A DNA stretch of 64,000 nucleotides from an uncultured bacterium (GTDB lineage Bacteria; Bacteroidota; Bacteroidia; Bacteroidales; Bacteroidaceae): assembly GCA_905214795.1 (NCBI GenBank), contig CAJMNM010000005.1, forward strand, positions 1 to 64,000, given 5' to 3'. The notes beneath the pieces are model-generated. The model was not told the origin of the DNA. It was given only the letters and a program-made list of their open reading frames with translations, and did no database searches. A program made the position numbers and the translations under genes. Shown here one piece after another: positions 60,028 through 64,000 of this stretch. How positions within the stretch are numbered: position 1 is the first letter of the stretch; every line of letters begins with the position of its first letter.

Positions 60028-61485
60028 ATGGTGTTTTACACGGTCATTTCTGTCGTTTATTTTCTTTTTGTGCTGAGTCTTGTGCTGATTGTGGTGCTTG
60101 AAAACCGTCAGCCTGTCAAGACCATTGCATGGATTTTAGTCTTGCTGTTTTTACCGGTTATTGGTCTCGTGGCCTACTTGTTTTTTGGTAAGAACCGTAA
60201 GCGTGAGTTTTTTATGACCAGGGCTTGTGCGGCACAGTTGGCCAGACGTTCGGCTGTGCGGTTTTATAGTTGCGGTTTTCCTGAATTGCCTTCTGAGTAT
60301 CATCAGCTTATTAAACTGTTTCGTCGTCAAAGCGGTGCTTTCCCATATTCGGATAATAATGTACAGATGTTTACCATGGGGCATGATATGCTTGATGCTT
60401 TGATGCGTGATATTCAATCGGCGCGGCGCCATATTCATATAGAGTTTTATATCATTGATGATGATAAGATTGGCAATCTGGTTTGCAATGCCTTAATCGC
60501 AAAGGCCAGGGAAGGGGTAAAGGTGAGACTTGTATATGATGATGTGGGGTGTTGGAAAGTAAAAAACCGTTTCTTCCAGCGAATGAAGGATGCGGGTGTA
60601 GAAGTAGAAGGATTTCTTCCTGTTCGTTTCCCGAAGTTCACAAGCAAGGTGAATTACCGTAACCATCGTAAGATAGTTGTCATAGATGGTTTTATCGGTT
60701 ACATTGGTGGCATGAATCTGGCCGAACGTTACTTTATGCCCACTTTAAAGAACAGTCAGCCCTGGCGTGATACGCATTTAAGACTGACAGGCAATGCAGT
60801 GGCTGGGTTACAGCGTGCGTTTCTTACAGACTGGTATGTGGCAAGCGGGGAACTGATTAAAGATAAACTCTATTATCCGCAGGAGGATGAGCATTTAATG
60901 AGAATGCTTTCAGATAAAGAAGAGTACGTCTGTAGAAAAGCTTTGATACAGATTGTTACTGCGATTCCTACTTCCACATGGCCGGATATCATGCAGGGGA
61001 TGATAATGGCTGTCATGCGGGCTAAAAAATACTGTTATTTGCAGAGTCCGTACTTTATGCCGACCGAAGGCATGTTGTTTGCCATGCAGACGGCGGCCTT
61101 ATCTGGCGTGGACGTACGGTTGATGATGCCGGCCAAAGCAGACAGTTCTTTGTTGACCTGGGCTTCAAGATCGTATGTGTGGGAAGCCATGAAGGCCGGG
61201 GTGCGGGTTTATTTTTATAATAAAGGATTCTTGCATGCCAAGACGTTGGTCTGTGATGATTTTCTGTCTTCGTGTGGTTCTACCAATATTGATTTCAGAA
61301 GCTTTGAACATAACTTCGAGGTCAATGCCTTTATATATAATAAGGAGATGGCATTGAAAATGAAAAGTATCTTTTTGGAAGACCAACAGGATTGTATTCT
61401 CTTAAATGTGAATAATTGGCGTCACCGTCCTTTTTGGAATCGTATGGGAGAATCGTTTATCCGGGTTTTAAGTCCTTTGCTTTAA
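60028..61485 (+). CDS. cls: Cardiolipin synthase (phospholipase D family)
   Basis: Joins phosphatidylglycerol units (or a related donor) to cardiolipin at the inner membrane. The 485-residue protein starts with two membrane helices (VFYTVISVVYFLFVLSLVLIVVL; TIAWILVLLFLPVIGLVAYLFFG, residues about 1-53). Two phospholipase D HKD motifs follow: HRKIVVID in NYRNHRKIVVIDGFIGYIGG (near 212-230) and HAKTLVCD in KGFLHAKTLVCDDF (near 405). Spacing and length are normal. It has its own promoter and overlaps rsmD tail to tail by 4 bases. Confidence 0.95.
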   Translation: MVFYTVISVVYFLFVLSLVLIVVLENRQPVKTIAWILVLLFLPVIGLVAYLFFGKNRKREFFMTRACAAQLARRSAVRFYSCGFPELPSEYHQLIKLFRRQSGAFPYSDNNVQMFTMGHDMLDALMRDIQSARRHIHIEFYIIDDDKIGNLVCNALIAKAREGVKVRLVYDDVGCWKVKNRFFQRMKDAGVEVEGFLPVRFPKFTSKVNYRNHRKIVVIDGFIGYIGGMNLAERYFMPTLKNSQPWRDTHLRLTGNAVAGLQRAFLTDWYVASGELIKDKLYYPQEDEHLMRMLSDKEEYVCRKALIQIVTAIPTSTWPDIMQGMIMAVMRAKKYCYLQSPYFMPTEGMLFAMQTAALSGVDVRLMMPAKADSSLLTWASRSYVWEAMKAGVRVYFYNKGFLHAKTLVCDDFLSSCGSTNIDFRSFEHNFEVNAFIYNKEMALKMKSIFLEDQQDCILLNVNNWRHRPFWNRMGESFIRVLSPLL

Positions 61486-62033
61486 TCGTTATGTTCAGTT
61501 TTGAAGAATGAGAAATTTACACTGCCGTAGGCGCGATGTTCTACAAAATAGGGGTGTGAACTGAACTCTTTGTCTTTTCCATGTTCAAGTACAAACAGAC
61601 CGTTGGGCTTCAATATGTTATTCTCCATGATAAGGTCTGGCAGTGAGTCGAGCTCCTTTAAAGCATAAGGAGGATCGGCAAATATAAAATCAAAAGATTC
61701 GGGCTTGCATTTTTTGATAAAACGGAAAACGTCGGCCCGCAATGGTACTGCATTTTCAGCTTTCAGTTCCTTGATTATTTTTGTGATAAAACTGAAATGC
61801 AAGGGTTCACGTTCTACTGACACCACATTGTCACACCCTCTCGAAAGCAGTTCTATGGTGATACTTCCGGTTCCGGCAAAAAGATCCAGTGCCTGAACGC
61901 CATCCTCAAAGTCAATATATCCGTTAAGTACATTAAACAGATTTTCTTTGGCAAAGTCTGTTGTCGGACGTGCTTTGAATGTGCGAGGAATATCGAAATG
62001 TCTGCCTTTATATTTTCCGGTAATAACTCTCAT
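61482..62033 (-). CDS. rsmD: 16S rRNA (guanine966-N2)-methyltransferase RsmD
   Basis: A 183-residue SAM-dependent methyltransferase that methylates G966 of 16S rRNA. It begins MRVITGKYKGRHFDIP and contains TTDFAKENLFNVLNGYI. Motif I is ALDLFAGTGSITIELLSRG, and the N-methyltransferase motif IV is FADPPYAL (near 118-125). The length is normal for RsmD. It is downstream of the DUF3822 gene on the same strand (57-base gap), probably in one operon. Confidence 0.95.
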   Translation of the reverse strand: MRVITGKYKGRHFDIPRTFKARPTTDFAKENLFNVLNGYIDFEDGVQALDLFAGTGSITIELLSRGCDNVVSVEREPLHFSFITKIIKELKAENAVPLRADVFRFIKKCKPESFDFIFADPPYALKELDSLPDLIMENNILKPNGLFVLEHGKDKEFSSHPYFVEHRAYGSVNFSFFKTEHND

Positions 62034-62090
62034 GAATTTGTTTCGTTTGTATGGATGATTAATTAATGGTGTTGAAAGCCTGTTTCGTGG

Positions 62091-62903
62091 CTATACGATA
62101 TTAAGTAACAACGTCAGTATATCAAGAGGAACATCGGGAGCCTGAGCCAGTGATGAACGTCTGTAGAGTTGAGATGCGGGTAATTTATTGATGTGGCGTA
62201 TGTATTTTGATAGTGAGGCCGTCACATCCTGAATGAGTGTGTGATTGCCTAAGAATACACACACATCTTTTTCTGCATCAAATTCAAGGTCTTTCCACAC
62301 TGACAGCAGAAAGTATGTCAGATTCCCTGTTTCGTCTGCAGAGAAGGTATTGGCAAACTCCAGCTGTTGCCCGTTGAAACAGAACGTAAACATGGATTTG
62401 TCGTGTAAGTAGACATACAGATGTTGATTTTCAGATGCCGGTTGCAAGGCCATCTTTTCAAGTAACATGGTATGAATATGGAAAAAACGGATTTGTGGAA
62501 AATGTTGCCGTAATACTTCTTCCACTGTTTTGTCTACTGTAAAAACTTCTGCAATCTCAAGTGAGGGTAAGATATTATAATAGGTTTTGCGTGCTTCTGT
62601 CTCCGCGTATGACAGTTGATAAAAAGCGGTGGCTTCTTCTTTCCTGAAATATTCAAGTGGTATTTGTATTGAAGGACCGGCTATAAGGCATTGTACGGTA
62701 GTATAGTTCCTTTTCAACAGATTAGATGTCGATAAGGCTTTTTCTATAACAGCAGCCTGATTGCTGTCGGTATCAAATCTGTATGATTCGTTTTCTATTG
62801 CCGGTAAGAATTGAGGACTGCAGCAATAAAAAGAAAATCCATCCGCACAGATGCGGATGGACAGACTATATGTTTTATGTTGATTATTCCCAGTTTCCTG
62901 CAT
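62091..62903 (-). CDS. DUF3822 family protein
   Basis: A 270-residue soluble protein. The start MQETGNNQHKTYSLSIRICADGFSF is read from the ATG at 62903, 20 bases inside the preceding gene; the frame extends 29 codons further upstream but would then overlap by more than 100 bases. Alternating strands and helices (YTTVQCLIAGPSIQIPLEYF, LYVYLHDKSMFTFCFNGQQLEF, KDVCVFLGNHTLIQDVTASL) suggest an actin-like or PilM-like two-lobed fold. This fold guess is mine and untested. It is placed between a single-pass membrane protein and rsmD. Function unknown. Confidence 0.78.
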   Translation of the reverse strand: MQETGNNQHKTYSLSIRICADGFSFYCCSPQFLPAIENESYRFDTDSNQAAVIEKALSTSNLLKRNYTTVQCLIAGPSIQIPLEYFRKEEATAFYQLSYAETEARKTYYNILPSLEIAEVFTVDKTVEEVLRQHFPQIRFFHIHTMLLEKMALQPASENQHLYVYLHDKSMFTFCFNGQQLEFANTFSADETGNLTYFLLSVWKDLEFDAEKDVCVFLGNHTLIQDVTASLSKYIRHINKLPASQLYRRSSLAQAPDVPLDILTLLLNIV

Positions 62904-63558
62904 TGTTGTTCGGAGTAGCGAGGTCACCAATTTTAAGACCACCGTAAACACTTCTTTGTTCTGCTGCGTCTTCGAGGTTGTAAATTTCACGTGAGCTTAA
63001 GCCTTTAAGATATGCTGCGTAGGGTGCACGGCATTCCATAACGTTCTGAGTTACACCGGAACGTCCTACGTGAATACTCTTTTCCAATTCAAATTTCTGT
63101 CCGCCACTGTAAGGGATGTATTGAATAGAATCGGCAACAAAGCCTGCACCGAAGATGGTGTCTGCCATATTAACCCAAACGGTATCACGTCTGAAGTTCT
63201 GCAAGCCGTTTGCAACGATTTCTGCCATGTTGCCTCTGTTTACAATAGCTGCTGCTTTAGCTTCTGTCAAACCTTTTTCCATTTGCTCGTCACTCAGGTC
63301 GCCCACTTTATTAACGAACGGAATCTTTGCGTTCTTAATGAAATCAATGAGAACGTGGAAGGAATCACAGAATTCTCCTTCATGAAGAAGACGATACTGT
63401 TCCTCTGCTTCTCTGATTTGGATAAGGCGTTCCTTTACTGCTGCTTCTCGCTTATCTTTTTCCTCGTTGAATTGGATAGGCTCCATGATGCTACCATAGC
63501 ACAAGTAAAGCAAGGCAAGCGCACAAAGGCCTAAAATGACATTTACTGCTTTTTTCAT
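62884..63558 (-). CDS. Single-pass membrane protein with coiled-coil, coupled to DUF3822
   Basis: A 224-residue protein. One membrane helix near the N terminus (VNVILGLCALALLYLCYGSI, residues about 5-24) is followed by a charged helical, coiled-coil-like region (NEEKDKREAAVKERLIQI, EAEEQYRLLHE) at about 32-62. The C-terminal half is beta-rich (TIFGAGFVADSIQYIPYSGG, EKSIHVGRSGVTQNVMECR). This short-N-terminus, helix, coiled-coil layout recalls PilN/PilO-type proteins, but homology is not claimed. Its 3' end overlaps the DUF3822 start by 20 bases, suggesting coupled translation and a shared function. Confidence 0.7.
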   Translation of the reverse strand: MKKAVNVILGLCALALLYLCYGSIMEPIQFNEEKDKREAAVKERLIQIREAEEQYRLLHEGEFCDSFHVLIDFIKNAKIPFVNKVGDLSDEQMEKGLTEAKAAAIVNRGNMAEIVANGLQNFRRDTVWVNMADTIFGAGFVADSIQYIPYSGGQKFELEKSIHVGRSGVTQNVMECRAPYAAYLKGLSSREIYNLEDAAEQRSVYGGLKIGDLATPNNNAGNWE

Positions 63559-63653
63559 GATAATTTATAATTTTATTTGTTACATTCGTATCGCAAAAAT
63601 AGAATAAATAATTTTAATATTCGAGTTTTCGGCAAACTTTTTATGGTATATTT

Positions 63654-64000
63654 ATGATAAATACTGAATTAGAGCGCTTAATCGGGGATGAATGTTCCTT
63701 TTCCATGACGGAGGATCAGAAACAGGCTGTTACAGCCATGTCTGACTTCTTGTGTTCCTCTGTTAACGAAGGCGTTTTTTTGCTTAATGGATATGCCGGA
63801 ACAGGCAAGACTTCTTTGGTAAGTGCATTGGTGCGTGTGCTTGTCAGGTTGCGTCAGAATGTGGTGTTGCTGGCACCTACAGGACGTGCCGCGAAAGTGT
63901 TTGCCTTGAATTCTGATTATAAGGCGTTGACCATTCATAAAAAAATATACAGACAGAAGACTTTTTCTGAGAGCCTGAGTAACTTTTCATTGAATAACAA
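63654..64000 (+). CDS. RecD-like ATP-dependent helicase, 5' part (runs off the window)
   Basis: The open frame from the ATG at 63654 continues to the window end without a stop (115 codons plus). Helicase motifs are clear: the Q-type lead-in SMTEDQKQAVTAM (about residues 17-29), Walker A GYAGTGKTSL (about 46-55) and motif Ia LAPTGRAAKV (about 75-84), then a LTIHKKIYRQK segment. The wording matches the Bacteroidales AAA/UvrD-C-terminal RecD-like helicases of about 470 residues. It is divergent from the membrane protein/DUF3822/rsmD operon. Confidence 0.88.
   Translation, partial: MINTELERLIGDECSFSMTEDQKQAVTAMSDFLCSSVNEGVFLLNGYAGTGKTSLVSALVRVLVRLRQNVVLLAPTGRAAKVFALNSDYKALTIHKKIYRQKTFSESLSNFSLNN

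Overview
The window looks like chromosome of a member of the order Bacteroidales (Bacteroides/Prevotella-like). Evidence: promoters of the TTTG-N20-TAnnTTTG type rather than TTGACA/TATAAT, weak ribosome-binding sites, lineage-typical families (BY-kinase with a Tyr-rich tail, DUF4105, DUF3822, DUF6340-like lipoprotein, carboxypeptidase-regulatory-domain beta-barrel, GH29/GH43 enzymes with short C-terminal tail domains), and a six-domain ribosomal protein S1 of about 600 residues. No prophage, transposase, CRISPR array or rRNA operon was seen.

Layout. 1-6.3 kb: tail of a tRNA-Val, an SDR oxidoreductase, then purB, an RNA pseudouridine synthase with a long Arg/Gly/Tyr/Asn-rich leader, asnS and mazG. 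6.4-8.0 kb: an ECF sigma factor operon (sigma, anti-sigma-like membrane protein, Spy/CpxP-like secreted protein). 8.1-12.7 kb: a tiny secreted tail-domain protein, rnz, rpsA and pfkA. 12.7-15.2 kb: a second ECF sigma operon (sigma, anti-sigma-like, secreted protein, outer-membrane barrel). 15.3-20.5 kb: a multidomain GH43 enzyme, an MTA/SAH deaminase and, convergent to it, a shortened adenosylhomocysteinase-like protein. 20.5-22.06 kb: 1.5 kb of AT-rich DNA with no convincing gene but with a 22-bp tandem repeat array (TACGGTTRCG core). 22-28 kb: an S41 peptidase, a candidate small RNA, a 1275-residue GH29 fucosidase and a broken relative of its N terminus. 28.3-33.8 kb: envelope biogenesis genes (PpiD-like chaperone, CNNM/CBS protein, LptC, outer-membrane barrel). 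34.2-45.8 kb: BY-kinase, DUF4105 (Lnb-like), a phosphatase-fold protein with an eroded active site, secA, a lipoprotein, an acidic protein, a DMT transporter and a macro-like protein. 46.4-64 kb: hppA, valS, flippase plus glycosyltransferase, GH43, aroB, a large outer-membrane barrel, cls, rsmD, a coupled DUF3822/membrane-protein pair, and the start of a RecD-like helicase running off the end.

Most genes are housekeeping or envelope functions. The least explained items are the 22-bp repeat array, the short promoter-to-terminator RNA at 23.5 kb, the SAH deaminase / SAHH-like pair with missing active-site blocks, the pseudo-phosphatase next to secA, and the PfkA Asp-to-Asn change. All family calls come from reading motifs; no database search was run.
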